From positions 1,178,001 to 1,242,000 of the forward strand of contig CP131915.1 in NCBI GenBank assembly GCA_030704225.1: 64,000 nucleotides of DNA, written 5' to 3'. The position numbers were made by a program, and so were the translations under genes. Shown piece after piece: positions 43,906-52,813 of the stretch. A model generated the notes under the pieces. That model was given only the letters and a program-made list of their open reading frames with translations, searched no databases and was not told the DNA's origin. The stretch's first letter is position 1. Every line of letters begins with the position of its first letter. This DNA comes from Kosakonia sp. H02 (GTDB lineage: Bacteria; Pseudomonadota; Gammaproteobacteria; Enterobacterales; Enterobacteriaceae).

Positions 43906-45597
43906 TTAAGTGTTATCTGAAGCGGCAAAATAGCGCTTCTCAAAGGCATCCTGCGATAACACATCCTCCGAACCCTGTATCCGGCGCTCGCAAATATCCA
44001 GGCTCAGGGCATCCGGCGCGAGGGCGTAATGGCGCAGCCGCTCAGCGACACTGGCAACCTGCGCATTGTGCAGCAGCGCCTGCGCCGGAAGCGCCACCGC
44101 GAGCGGCAGTGTAATGCCGCGCGACTGCCAGTCGGCCAGCAGACAGCAAGCCTCTTCCAGCATCCAGTCGCACACCTTACTCGTTAGCCCACACTCTGCG
44201 ATGCGCGCGAACAGCGCCTCGTCCTCAGCCCAGCTATCATCCGGCTGGCGTAAACGCAGCACCCCGCGGGCGCTCACCACCGCGCCATCTGGCTGCTCAC
44301 GCTGGGGTTGCAGCCAGAGCGCAAAACGTTGTTGCTCAAAGGCGGTGACGATTTCGCTCTCCTGCGCCAGCCATTGCTGCGCCTGCTCACGCTGTTGCGG
44401 GTCGAAGAAGTGGATCTGGTTTTTGCCGTTGCGCTGCGCACTGGCGAGCGCCGAGGCGGCCTGCTGGAGCAACTCAGCGGCAGAAAGCGTGCCGGTAAAC
44501 ATCGCCACACCCAGGTTGGCATGGGGGCGCAACTGAATCCCCTTCAGCGGCACCCGTTCGTTAATAACAGTGAGTACTCGCTTACTTAATTTCATTGCCT
44601 GCCACGGTGCTTGCAGGCCGGGGGCGAAAAGCGCGAAATCGCTGATATTGAGTTGGGTCAGCACCATGCCCGGCGAGAGCACCGATTTCAGTTTTTCCAC
44701 CAGCGTCAGCAACAGCACTTCGCGCTGCGCTTCCTGTAACACACCGGCGGTGTCTCGCAGGGTAGCGCTGGAGATAATCAACAGTGTCGAGGGCGCATGT
44801 CCGGCAACGGCCTGCTCCAGCAACGCCATCAAAAACGCCTTATTGGGCAATTCGGACACCGGGAACAGCATCGCCTGGGTACTCAGCTCTTCTTGCTGGC
44901 GCAGCAATTGTTGCTGGTTGCGGTTATAGCTGCGCACGATGATGCCAATCTCATCATCATGATGGAGCCGGGGCAGCGCCAGTTGATGTCCGGGCAGATC
45001 CTGGGCAGACAAGTCGTTCAGTTCACGAGAAATTTTGCGCAGCGGATGCATCACCAGCCGGTTAATACACCAGGTTATCGCTACGGTTATCATCAAGGTC
45101 AACAGTAAGTAAGCCGTTACTAACGTTGAGAGCGTGCTGATAACGAATTTATAGACCCGGTAAGAGTCGGCTTGCAGCACCAGGTACGCCAGCGGTTGCG
45201 GGTTTGCCGGGCGCTCCAGTGAATAAATGGGCAACGAGATCTGAATCGGTAATTCAAAGATGCGGGTGATCATCACCGGCACCGGGCGTTCCGGGATAAA
45301 GCGCATACGCAGCGCCTGGAACTGGTTGGGCAGCACCACATCGGCGCGGCTCACCACGCCCGCGGGCTTGATTTGTTTGATAATGGCTTCGGCTTCGGGA
45401 ATGTCGGCCTTCAAAATCGCCGCCGACAGCGGTTCACGCACCGAACGAGCGATACTTTCCAGTTGTACAGCCGTGTTGTAGCGATTCTGCTGTAAGAAGT
45501 GAAACAGCAAAATGACGCAAAAAATAAAAACAAACACCATAGAAACAACGGAAACCATGGCCATCTGTTTAATCGTTAAAGAACGGCTAACACGCAA
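43906..45597 (-). CDS. yhjK: YhjK/HmsP-like GGDEF-EAL membrane protein with eroded EAL domain
   Basis: A 563-residue membrane protein related to E. coli YhjK (PdeK) and HmsP. Counting from the TTG at 45597 (GGAG 7 bases upstream; a TTG at 45618 is possible): transmembrane helices at about 15-35 and 152-178 flank a periplasmic domain, followed by HAMP, a degenerate GGDEF and a partial EAL domain. In the EAL part the signature SAEVLLR of E. coli is SARGVLR, the NLS asparagine is gone (VALPA), and E-V-T-E is changed to D-I-C-E. The DDFG, K-x-D and EGVE region, about 100 residues, is missing: the protein jumps to an HmsP-like tail (QDAFEKRYF). It should have no phosphodiesterase activity. Confidence 0.82.
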   Translation of the reverse strand: MRVSRSLTIKQMAMVSVVSMVFVFIFCVILLFHFLQQNRYNTAVQLESIARSVREPLSAAILKADIPEAEAIIKQIKPAGVVSRADVVLPNQFQALRMRFIPERPVPVMITRIFELPIQISLPIYSLERPANPQPLAYLVLQADSYRVYKFVISTLSTLVTAYLLLTLMITVAITWCINRLVMHPLRKISRELNDLSAQDLPGHQLALPRLHHDDEIGIIVRSYNRNQQQLLRQQEELSTQAMLFPVSELPNKAFLMALLEQAVAGHAPSTLLIISSATLRDTAGVLQEAQREVLLLTLVEKLKSVLSPGMVLTQLNISDFALFAPGLQAPWQAMKLSKRVLTVINERVPLKGIQLRPHANLGVAMFTGTLSAAELLQQAASALASAQRNGKNQIHFFDPQQREQAQQWLAQESEIVTAFEQQRFALWLQPQREQPDGAVVSARGVLRLRQPDDSWAEDEALFARIAECGLTSKVCDWMLEEACCLLADWQSRGITLPLAVALPAQALLHNAQVASVAERLRHYALAPDALSLDICERRIQGSEDVLSQDAFEKRYFAASDNT

Positions 45598-45817
45598 AAT
45601 CACTCTCCAGAGAAACAATAGGCGCAGAGGAAAGGTCAGGCTGACTCTGCCGCCAGAGTATACTCTATCGCGGTGCTCTTTAGATAAACGGCGAAGTAGA
45701 TTATCAGGCCATCTATAATCGTGGCAAATACGTGGGATAACCGATTGAATTGTTGGCGGTTAACCACAGCACCGAGTACGAAGTGCGCCATGATTTCCCG
45801 CCAGGAATTGTCTTTTT

Positions 45818-48800
45818 TTACCAGTCGGCCTGTGGAACCAACGGCTCTATCGGCATATCCATATCGCCTTGCCACCCCGCCGCGGAATAACGCACATAAA
45901 TCAAGGCGTGGCTGGGGGTGTAATCTTTCGCCTGCTGAATATCAATACCAGCACCTATAAACCAGTTAGATGTCACCCGACGCTCCACCAGCGCGCGGGC
46001 GGTATAACCAAAACCGTTACTGCTGCTCCCAGACTCGATTTGCTCGCTTGCCAGCGTGCGGAAATCCGCCGGGATCAGGTTCAACCGTGGGTAGCGCGGC
46101 ATGGTTTTGTTACGCGAGTGCGACCACGACGCCGACCCGCCCAGCTCCCACGACCAGTTTTCCGTGCGCTGACGCCACATTATCGGCACCGCAAAAGAGA
46201 GATACTCCTGCGGGCTGTAATAACCGCCCTGACCGAGCGTGTAGTTACTCAAATCTTTGTCGTAGTGCCAAATCATATTGTTCAGCCCGACCGTCACGCG
46301 CCGATTGTTCTCATTAATCAGCTTGTAGTAATAACCGGTCATCCAGCGCACGCGCCAGTTATCCTCGACATTTTTGCCCTCCAGCGTATCCGCGCCGAGG
46401 CTCGCCCACACGCCGTTGGCTTCGCCTTTATCGTAACTGAGGCTCAGCGTGCCGCCGTTGGCCCGCACGCCGCCCCAGGTTTTACCGGTGTTGGGATCTT
46501 TTTGCCCGCCAAAGGCCAGCAGCGAGCTGGAAATGGCGCGGCGGTGGAGATCCACCGTGTAGCCAAACGGCCCGACATCGCTGCTGTAGCTCACGCCGCC
46601 GACCACATCGACCACGTTGAAACCCATCGGCGTGGTGCCAATATCCATCGACCAGGTATTATTTCGCCAGCCGACGCCAAGGCTGGCGCCGCTATCAGAC
46701 TGGTGCCGGTTGCCGCCCACGCAGGCGACATCACCGCAAGTACCAAAATTCGGGCTGTAGGAACCATCGGCATTTTGCTCAAACGTCCCGACATCCATAT
46801 TCACCACATCGGTACGAAAGAACATGCGCCCGTCCGCCAGCGGCGCATCCGCCTGCAACATGGTGGTGTGGCCTTTCAAATCGGAATAACCGCCCGTGCC
46901 GCTGGAGTCTGAATATTCATGTTGCAGGGTGACATTCACATCCTGCTGGCGGTAAAGATCCGCCGCATCGCTGCGCACGCCCCGTTTCAGCCAGTCATCT
47001 TTTTCATCGTTGCGCGTCAAACGGGTAAAACTGTCGTTATCCGTCGGGCGCTGCGTGGCCACACCCGCTGCCACCATCGCCTCTTGATAGGTGTCCAGCG
47101 CCTGTTGCGGCGCCCCCGTTTGTGCCTCAAAGCGGGCGGCATCACGCAGCACCAGCGCACTTTCCATCGACGGCGGCTGAGATGTTGCCTGCGGCACAAT
47201 CGCCCCGAAGATACGCTCTGCGCTGGCGGTATCGCCCAGTTGCGCCTGCACCAGCGCCAGCCGCCGCTGGGTGTTGATGGATTGTGGTTGTGTGGGCGAG
47301 GTTGACAGCTTCGCCAGTTGCGCCCGCGCGGCGAGCGGGTTGCCGTCGGCGGCGTAAAGTTCAGCCAGGCCGAGCAGCGCATCGTCATTCGCCGGCTCGC
47401 GCTTCAGCACGCGCTGGTAATACTCCTGCGCCGAAGCCGTATCGCCCCGCTGCTGCGCCCAGTCGGCGAGGGTTAAATCAAGGCGCGTGGAAGCAGGTTG
47501 CTGCGCTAACAGCGCGATCGCCTGGTCTTCATGACCGCTGTCGCGCAGGCGGTTGGCGCTTTCCAGCAACTGATTGCTTTGCAGCCGGTCTGCCAGTTCC
47601 TGAATATTACTGTTCCACTGCGCTTTGGGCAGCGTGTTGAGGTGGTTTAGCGCCGCCCTCTCCTGATTATTGCCAGATAAATAAAGCCCGTAGGCATAAA
47701 CCTGCTCGGCATCGCCCGGTTTTTGTGTCGCCAGGCGGCTCATCAGGGAATCCGCTTCGCCGCGCTGCCCGGCCTGGCGGAGATCGCTTGCCAGACGGTA
47801 GGTTATCCACACGCTGCCGGGGTCGAGTGCCAGCCGCTTACGTTGCACGTCGGCCGCCTGCGCCCACTGGCCCTGGCTTTCCAGCGTCTCGGCCTGTTGC
47901 GACAAACGGTCGTTGGTCAGCCCGCGTTCAATATCCTCAATGCTGCGCCGCTGGCTGGCAGTGAGCGACTGAATAAAGCTCTCCGCTTTGTCCGGCGATG
48001 TAGCGCGGTAAATATTGGCCAGTCCGCGCACGGCATTAACGTTACCGCTGTCCATGCGCAGCGCCTGGCGGTAAAAGGTCTCCGCTGCCGCGTTATCTTT
48101 ACGCGCCGCCGCCGCATCGCCGAGGCCGAGTACGGCATAACTGTCAGTGTTATCGGTACTGCGCGCCTGCTGGTAATAACGCTCCGCCTGCGCCGGATTA
48201 TTCGCTTTCAGGGCTTCATCGCCCTGTTGAATCAATAGCCAGTAGCGGTTGGTTTTCAGCAGGCTGTCCCACTTGCTGCGATTACCGCTGGTCGGATCCA
48301 TGGCGATGGCTTTTTCAAACTGCGCCACCGCGCGGGCGCGATCGCCGCTTTGTGAATAGGCCTGGCCCAGCGCACCCACGGCTTCGCTGTCGGTCTTGTT
48401 GGCATTGACCGCCTGTTGCAACTCACCGACCGCTTTCGCCCCCTGCCCGGCATCCACCGCGGCAAGACCCGTCGCACGGGCGCGGAAGGCGGGATCGGCC
48501 AGTTGTTTTTGTTGCGCGGCTAACTGCGTACGGGCGCTGTCTACCGTATCGCCCGAGGAGAAAATCGTCAGAAAATGCTGGAGCGCCTGCACGCTGGCGT
48601 CGCTGACCGGCATTTCCTGAAGCTGTTGATACCAGAGGCTGGCCGCCGTTTCGCGCCCGCTGCTCGATTTCGCCATCTGCTCCAGCACCTTATAGCCTTC
48701 TGCACTGCGGCCATCGGCAAACAGCAACTGCGCCAGCCCGGCTTGCAGTTGGTCGTTTCCGGGGTTGCGGGCGTTAAGCGCTTGCAGGCGGTTAACGGCT

Positions 48801-49297
48801 TCAGCGTGCCGCGCCGGAACTTTTGCGACCAACAGCCAGTACTCGACGGCTACATCGCCTTCCGGCGGATTACCCTTAAACAGTGCGTCATACGCGGCAA
48901 TCGCCTCCTGCGTATGCCCGGTCGTAGCCTGCAAACGCGCCTGTTGCAGCGCCTGTCGCCCTTCGGCTGTCGACAGCGCCATCGTCGTGACAGAAGCGTG
49001 ATACGCGCCGGAATCCGGGGCCAGTTGTTTCAGGCGATCGAGCTGCTTTTGCGCACCCGCCGTATCGCCCTGGCGCAGTAAATAGCGCAGACGCGCGGCA
49101 ACGACGTCCGGGTTATCCGGGTCGATAAGTTCAAGGCGGTAGAGCGACTGGCGCACTAGATCCTCGCGCCGGGTGCTCTCACCCAGACGCACCTGCGCCA
49201 GTAATTGCTGCTGCGCAGTCGGCTCTGCCGCGCCTGCGCCAGGCGCAAGTGCCAGGCCGAGCGAGACACAGAGTAAGCTTACGATGAACTTGCGCAT
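45818..49297 (-). CDS. bcsC: Cellulose outer-membrane export protein BcsC
   Basis: A 1159-residue protein, close to E. coli BcsC (1157). A signal peptide (1-23, ending GAGA/A) is followed by roughly 19 TPR-type helical repeats through about residue 780, which span the periplasm and contact peptidoglycan, then a C-terminal beta-barrel of about 350 residues through which the glucan leaves the outer membrane. TPR signatures such as ALGQAYSQSGDRARAVAQFEKA are clear. The start overlaps bcsZ by 19 bases, and it ends the bcsRQABZC operon. Confidence 0.96.
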   Translation of the reverse strand: MRKFIVSLLCVSLGLALAPGAGAAEPTAQQQLLAQVRLGESTRREDLVRQSLYRLELIDPDNPDVVAARLRYLLRQGDTAGAQKQLDRLKQLAPDSGAYHASVTTMALSTAEGRQALQQARLQATTGHTQEAIAAYDALFKGNPPEGDVAVEYWLLVAKVPARHAEAVNRLQALNARNPGNDQLQAGLAQLLFADGRSAEGYKVLEQMAKSSSGRETAASLWYQQLQEMPVSDASVQALQHFLTIFSSGDTVDSARTQLAAQQKQLADPAFRARATGLAAVDAGQGAKAVGELQQAVNANKTDSEAVGALGQAYSQSGDRARAVAQFEKAIAMDPTSGNRSKWDSLLKTNRYWLLIQQGDEALKANNPAQAERYYQQARSTDNTDSYAVLGLGDAAAARKDNAAAETFYRQALRMDSGNVNAVRGLANIYRATSPDKAESFIQSLTASQRRSIEDIERGLTNDRLSQQAETLESQGQWAQAADVQRKRLALDPGSVWITYRLASDLRQAGQRGEADSLMSRLATQKPGDAEQVYAYGLYLSGNNQERAALNHLNTLPKAQWNSNIQELADRLQSNQLLESANRLRDSGHEDQAIALLAQQPASTRLDLTLADWAQQRGDTASAQEYYQRVLKREPANDDALLGLAELYAADGNPLAARAQLAKLSTSPTQPQSINTQRRLALVQAQLGDTASAERIFGAIVPQATSQPPSMESALVLRDAARFEAQTGAPQQALDTYQEAMVAAGVATQRPTDNDSFTRLTRNDEKDDWLKRGVRSDAADLYRQQDVNVTLQHEYSDSSGTGGYSDLKGHTTMLQADAPLADGRMFFRTDVVNMDVGTFEQNADGSYSPNFGTCGDVACVGGNRHQSDSGASLGVGWRNNTWSMDIGTTPMGFNVVDVVGGVSYSSDVGPFGYTVDLHRRAISSSLLAFGGQKDPNTGKTWGGVRANGGTLSLSYDKGEANGVWASLGADTLEGKNVEDNWRVRWMTGYYYKLINENNRRVTVGLNNMIWHYDKDLSNYTLGQGGYYSPQEYLSFAVPIMWRQRTENWSWELGGSASWSHSRNKTMPRYPRLNLIPADFRTLASEQIESGSSSNGFGYTARALVERRVTSNWFIGAGIDIQQAKDYTPSHALIYVRYSAAGWQGDMDMPIEPLVPQADW

Positions 49298-50385
49298 GAC
49301 TGGCCCCAGTCAGGTTGTAACTCACCGCGAGGGGTGAAACGAAAACGGTGCTGATCCCACCCTTGTCCAAACAGGGTCAGAACGTAGCTGTAATAGGCAT
49401 CATCACCGGGAAAGTGGTCGGCCACTTTTTGCCGTTGCACGGCCTGCGCATCGCGATCCTGTAAAAACGGCAGCAGTGCAGCAGCAAAACCGACCGGGCC
49501 ATCGCCGCGGAGTTGCGTGCTTGCAACATCGACTTTTTCCGGCACTGCGCCATTTTTTTGCGTCGCGCTGGCCATCGGTTTCAGTTTGCTGAGCAGACGC
49601 GCTTTTTGCTCGTCGCGATCGTGCATCATGCCCACCCACAAATAGACGCGAATGGCATCGTAGCTGCTAATCAGCGTTTTTTCCGCTTTAAGCTGCCAGC
49701 CGCTGTCCTTTTGGTAACGTACCCAGTCCGGCGAGAACCCCTTCGGCGCGGTCTCCAGCAGCAAGCGCAGATTGGTTTCACGAAGCGTCGACCAGGGCGC
49801 GCCGAAACGGGCAAAATAACTCGCCAGTTGCGGCGGCAAATAGCTGGGGTTAAAGCGCCAGACCGTTGGTTCGGCAAAGCCAACTTTCCCCGGCAGCAGC
49901 ATCGAACCCAGCCCCGGCACCGTTACCACTTCTTCTTTGGCAATCCGGGTTAACAGCCCTTTACCTAACTGCGTATAACGATCGTCTTTCCACAGACGCC
50001 CGGCCTCCAGCAGAGACCAGGCAATCCAGATATCGCCATCGGACGCCGAGTTGGTATCGAGCACTTGCCAACTGTTGTCCTCTTTTTTACCCCACAACCA
50101 GGCGGGAAGATGGGTCGCCAGCGAGCCCTGCGCGAGGTTGTCCTGCGTCCATTGCAGTATCTTGTCAAACATGGCGCGATCATTGGCCGCAAGCGCAAAG
50201 AACAGCGCATAGCTCTGCCCTTCCGAGGTGGAGATTTTGCGCTGATCGCTTGGGTCGATAACCCGTCCGCCCTCGCTGATATAGGCCTGTTTAAAGTGAT
50301 CCCAGGCCGGCCAGGTACAGGCGGCGCGCACATTCATCGCCGCCAGCATCAGCGCCACGATCCCTACCCAGCGTAGTTTTTTCAT
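49279..50385 (-). CDS. bcsZ: Periplasmic endo-1,4-beta-glucanase BcsZ
   Basis: A 368-residue GH8 cellulase, the same length as E. coli BcsZ, that trims nascent cellulose in the periplasm. The signal peptide ends near MNVRA/A (residues 1-21). The catalytic acid lies in STSEGQSYALFF and the GH8 signature ASDGDIWIAWSLLEAG contains the conserved aspartates. The ATG at 50385 is chosen over a TTG two codons upstream because it gives the E. coli length. It lies 6 bases after the bcsB stop and overlaps bcsC by 19 bases. Confidence 0.95.
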   Translation of the reverse strand: MKKLRWVGIVALMLAAMNVRAACTWPAWDHFKQAYISEGGRVIDPSDQRKISTSEGQSYALFFALAANDRAMFDKILQWTQDNLAQGSLATHLPAWLWGKKEDNSWQVLDTNSASDGDIWIAWSLLEAGRLWKDDRYTQLGKGLLTRIAKEEVVTVPGLGSMLLPGKVGFAEPTVWRFNPSYLPPQLASYFARFGAPWSTLRETNLRLLLETAPKGFSPDWVRYQKDSGWQLKAEKTLISSYDAIRVYLWVGMMHDRDEQKARLLSKLKPMASATQKNGAVPEKVDVASTQLRGDGPVGFAAALLPFLQDRDAQAVQRQKVADHFPGDDAYYSYVLTLFGQGWDQHRFRFTPRGELQPDWGQSCASSS

Positions 50386-50391
50386 TAGCAA

Positions 50392-52788
50392 TTACTCATG
50401 ATCCGATGGATCAAGGCGGCGGCGACTAATGATCCGCAGCAGACGCCACAGCACCCAGGCCATCAACACCACAACGACTGCTGCCAGCACCGCCAGCAGC
50501 ACCGGATGGTTTGCCAGCGCATACCAGATGCGCTCAAACCACGGCAAATGCCCGACATAATAAATGTCCCCCACGCGCAGGCCATTAACGCCCGATTCGC
50601 GGATTACCGTTACTGAACCGTAAATCGACGCGCGCTTGCCGCTGTCATTCAATGCGCCGTTCAGCAGGTCGTAGCCGCGCGGGCTGTCGGCCAGCAGAGC
50701 AACGACGCTGCGCTGATCGTGATACGGCGACTGGAAACCCACAATGGCCGCCATTGGGCCATTTGAGGTGACCCCGGTTTGCGTATCGGCCCGCTGGTCG
50801 GCGGCATCCGGCACAATCGACGGGAACGCGGTCTGGCGCAGCGGCGTTTTCACCCAGCTTTGCGCCGCATCCACCAGCAGATCGATATGCTCGTCATCTT
50901 TTAATGCGGGCGGAATGGTACCGATAATCATGATATCGGCGTCTTTATCCTTGATTTGGTTGCCATCGTTGGTTAACTGCACATTGATCGCCGGGAAGCC
51001 GGTTTGTGCGCCAACCGCGCCGAGTGAATCAAGCAGTGTGGCAACCTGCGCCGGTGTGGGCTGCGGTGGCGTCACGACGATGGTTTGCGACAGATCTGCC
51101 AACCGGCTGAACGGGAAGCCCGCATTGGCGAAGGCACGCAGATCCGGCATCGCAATAAAGTGGTAATACTTCGAGAAATCAATCGTCGAGTCGTCGCCAA
51201 TCACCACGCGGTTCGGCACCTGCTGGAAGGTCACGCAGTTCTCAATCGTGCCCCCTGGCATCGGGTTCATATACTGGAAATCAAAGCGCAACTGATTGAC
51301 CGCACCCAGCTTCAGCGCCGGGATCGAGACATCGGTTTTACTGTCCAGCAGCCCTTGCAGCACCGGCAGATGCAGCATCAGACGGTTGCTCTCCTGGTTC
51401 CCTGTCAGGTTGAAATATTGCAGGAACTGGTTGTTAAGGCTGATATCCATGCGCGAGCCATCTTTGGTCGGCGGCGCGGTATAGCGATAATTGAGGCTCA
51501 TATCGATACCGGTACTGCGCAGCAGATAGAGGTCCGGCGGCAGGTTCAGCGACAGGTTAATAGAAGCCGGTTCCAGCCCGGTGGCCTGCAACTGCTCTTC
51601 ATAGGCTTTTAACTCGCCAAACGTGACCGGGCGGTCGGTACGCACCCAGTTCGGCGCATCGTACGGCTGGCGCGCCAGCAGCGGTTTCACCTCATCCACC
51701 GTCACGCTATCACCGCGAAACAGCACATTGCCCTGGGCGATGCCTTTTGCCGCCTGCAACAGGTCCTTATCATCACGCCCGGCGATGACCAGCAGTTTCA
51801 TATACGGATTATTCGGGTGATTGACCATGCTGATGGTCGGCCCTTTTGCCGCCGGGAAATCTTTCAGGAAATCCGGGCGCTTGTCGTTGGTGACAAAGAC
51901 GATGGCGTTGTTGTCCGGCAGCGTATTGTAAGAGACCGGGAAGGTCTGCCCACGCCAGCCGGTGCGGGAGCCGAACCACGAAGCAATAATTGCCGCCGCC
52001 TGTTGTTGCCCGATATCCGGCGCGCCCGCGAAGACCATCGGCAGGGTTAACGCGCGGTTATCACGCGGGTCGAAGAAGGGGATCGGGAAATGGGAGAGAT
52101 CGTTTTTCACCGACAGCTTCTGGTAGGTCAAATCCAGCGAACTGCTGCGCCCGATATCCATCCACAGCGTACTGCTGGCCGGGTTTTCACACACATCGCG
52201 GTAGTGGCCGACAAACTCCAGCCGCACGCGGTTAAAGTCGGTGATAAACAGCGGATTGATCGGCATCTGCGCCTGGGTTTTCTTACCCAGTTGCTCTTTG
52301 GTGACCGACAATACGCCCATCAATTCGTCGTTCAGATAGACCTTCAATTGGGACTGCACCGGCAGCAGCGACGGCGACGGGGTGTATTCCAGGTTAAGCA
52401 CCGCGTTCGATACGACTTCATCGCTGCGCATACCAAACTCCACGCCACCGTTCGGGTTAATACCGCGCAGCACCATGCTGCCAGGCGGCGGCGCAATCTG
52501 CGCAAAGGTGAGTTTGACATCACGGGACGGGGCATCGGACGTCACCACTGGCGCGTTTGCGCCCTGCACGCCCGGCATCACCTGGCCGACGACGGTTTGC
52601 CCTTCGGTGGGCGTGGTCGGCGTCACGGTTTCCGTTTGCCCCGGCGCAGGCGTTACGACCGGTTCAGTGGCAGGCGCGACGGCCGGCACGGTCGGTGCAG
52701 GACGGGCGGGCGCAGCCCAGGTCATCATTGGCGTCAGCGTGCTGACACCCACTGCCACGGCACACATCCAGGAAAGTTTTCTTTTCAT
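50392..52788 (-). CDS. bcsB: Cellulose synthase regulatory subunit BcsB
   Basis: A 798-residue periplasmic protein anchored by one C-terminal helix (LLAVLAAVVVVLMAWVLWRLL), with which it completes the BcsA channel. A signal peptide (1-25) is followed by a proline/threonine-rich linker (about 27-80) that is longer than in E. coli (779 residues in total), then alternating carbohydrate-binding and flavodoxin-like domains. DVCENPASSTLWMDIGRSS and FVTNDKRPDFLKDFP match the family. It lies between bcsA and bcsZ. Confidence 0.96.
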   Translation of the reverse strand: MKRKLSWMCAVAVGVSTLTPMMTWAAPARPAPTVPAVAPATEPVVTPAPGQTETVTPTTPTEGQTVVGQVMPGVQGANAPVVTSDAPSRDVKLTFAQIAPPPGSMVLRGINPNGGVEFGMRSDEVVSNAVLNLEYTPSPSLLPVQSQLKVYLNDELMGVLSVTKEQLGKKTQAQMPINPLFITDFNRVRLEFVGHYRDVCENPASSTLWMDIGRSSSLDLTYQKLSVKNDLSHFPIPFFDPRDNRALTLPMVFAGAPDIGQQQAAAIIASWFGSRTGWRGQTFPVSYNTLPDNNAIVFVTNDKRPDFLKDFPAAKGPTISMVNHPNNPYMKLLVIAGRDDKDLLQAAKGIAQGNVLFRGDSVTVDEVKPLLARQPYDAPNWVRTDRPVTFGELKAYEEQLQATGLEPASINLSLNLPPDLYLLRSTGIDMSLNYRYTAPPTKDGSRMDISLNNQFLQYFNLTGNQESNRLMLHLPVLQGLLDSKTDVSIPALKLGAVNQLRFDFQYMNPMPGGTIENCVTFQQVPNRVVIGDDSTIDFSKYYHFIAMPDLRAFANAGFPFSRLADLSQTIVVTPPQPTPAQVATLLDSLGAVGAQTGFPAINVQLTNDGNQIKDKDADIMIIGTIPPALKDDEHIDLLVDAAQSWVKTPLRQTAFPSIVPDAADQRADTQTGVTSNGPMAAIVGFQSPYHDQRSVVALLADSPRGYDLLNGALNDSGKRASIYGSVTVIRESGVNGLRVGDIYYVGHLPWFERIWYALANHPVLLAVLAAVVVVLMAWVLWRLLRIISRRRLDPSDHE

Positions 52789-52813
52789 CGCGTTTTCATC
52801 ATTGTTGAGCCAA

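Noticed and set aside
45869..46912. 347-codon plus-strand open frame opposite bcsC
   Set aside because: It is antisense to the BcsC barrel region, has His/Arg/Ala-rich shadow composition and no recognisable domain.
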